NCBI RefSeq assembly: GCF_030816115.1
Contig: NZ_JAUSXQ010000001.1
Location: forward strand, 1,178,001 to 1,242,000
DNA: 64,000 nt
Source: Chryseobacterium sp. W4I1
Lineage (GTDB): Bacteria; Bacteroidota; Bacteroidia; Flavobacteriales; Weeksellaceae
Direction of reading: 5' to 3'
The notes under the pieces were generated by a model. The model was given only the letters and a program-made list of their open reading frames with translations. It ran no database searches and had not been told where the DNA came from. A program made the translations under genes and the position numbers. Positions within the stretch are counted from its first letter, which is position 1, and every line of letters starts with the position of its first letter. Below are positions 63,928 to 64,000 of the stretch, in pieces.

Positions 63928-64000
63928 GTTGATCTATATTTTAAAGTCTTACATTCTGTATCCAATAGTCAATTATGATGTATACTGTAGTAATTCCTTC
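63928..64000. other. Upstream region of the glycosyltransferase gene, right edge
   Basis: The last 73 bases contain no gene I can support. The ATG of the glycosyltransferase (minus strand) is at 63925-63927. The region is AT-rich, as for a promoter, but no complete consensus fits inside the window. Confidence 0.4.

Overview
The window looks like a chromosomal segment of a Flavobacteriia member, most like Chryseobacterium and relatives. It is AT-rich. It carries type IX secretion (T9SS) C-terminal sorting domains, an ECF sigma/FecR/TonB-receptor set, DUF2480, DUF6624 and DUF7009 proteins, RHS proteins of the DUF6443 type, and promoters of the Bacteroidota form TTG-N18/19-TAnnTTTG (clear copies at 3762-3791, 3865-3893 and 43891-43920). 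The genus is inferred from protein style and was not tested by any search.

Region 1 (1-8.4 kb) holds metabolism, stress and efflux: the tail of a Crp/Fnr-type regulator, a ketopantoate reductase, and a minus-strand redox operon (superoxide dismutase, DUF2480, FMN reductase, 2Fe-2S ferredoxin, then a separate 4Fe-4S ferredoxin). A divergent HTH regulator with a C-terminal Cys4 motif probably controls that operon. Two 7-bp tandem repeats and a palindromic repeat follow, then an NTF2-like protein, a DHA2 drug transporter and an AraC regulator. Region 2 (7.8-19.6 kb) is a cell-surface uptake locus: ECF sigma factor, divergent FecR anti-sigma factor, STN-type TonB receptor, two tandem paralogous surface lipoproteins, a T9SS protein, another lipoprotein and an S41 protease lipoprotein.

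Region 3 (20.7-39.2 kb) is the most unusual part. A three-gene operon encodes a T9SS-sorted repeat protein, a long RHS-like shell protein without a toxin, and a 1221-residue RHS protein with a polymorphic C-terminal toxin. Behind it lies an array of seven displaced RHS C-terminal toxin modules, each followed by a candidate immunity gene. Most toxin modules are broken by frameshifts, stops or lack of a start. Most immunity genes are open. The toxins look like a clan-CD (CHAT/caspase-like) protease, two ADP-ribosyltransferases, a ParB-like nuclease remnant, two membrane-active proteins and two unassigned types. Two different linker sequences join the RHS core to the toxins, and the linker type goes with the toxin type.

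Region 4 (39.2-43.8 kb) has a TonB receptor and a beta-propeller phytase, a likely phosphate-scavenging pair with an 18-bp perfect palindrome at the promoter. Region 5 (43.9-46.7 kb) is tRNA-Ser(UGA) followed by an orphan tyrosine integrase and remnants of an integrated element. Region 6 (47-57.6 kb) is a molybdenum-cofactor and formate-dehydrogenase-like island: TSUP transporter, moaD, moaE, fdhD, DUF7009, an FdhF/YdeP-type oxidoreductase with an apparent frameshift, and bestrophin on the plus strand; moaA, moeA, moaC, mobA and moeB/thiF-rhodanese on the minus strand. Region 7 (57.6-64 kb) holds small unknown genes, a cupin, a CsbD-like protein, a ChaA-type antiporter and a two-domain glycosyltransferase with an apparent frameshift.
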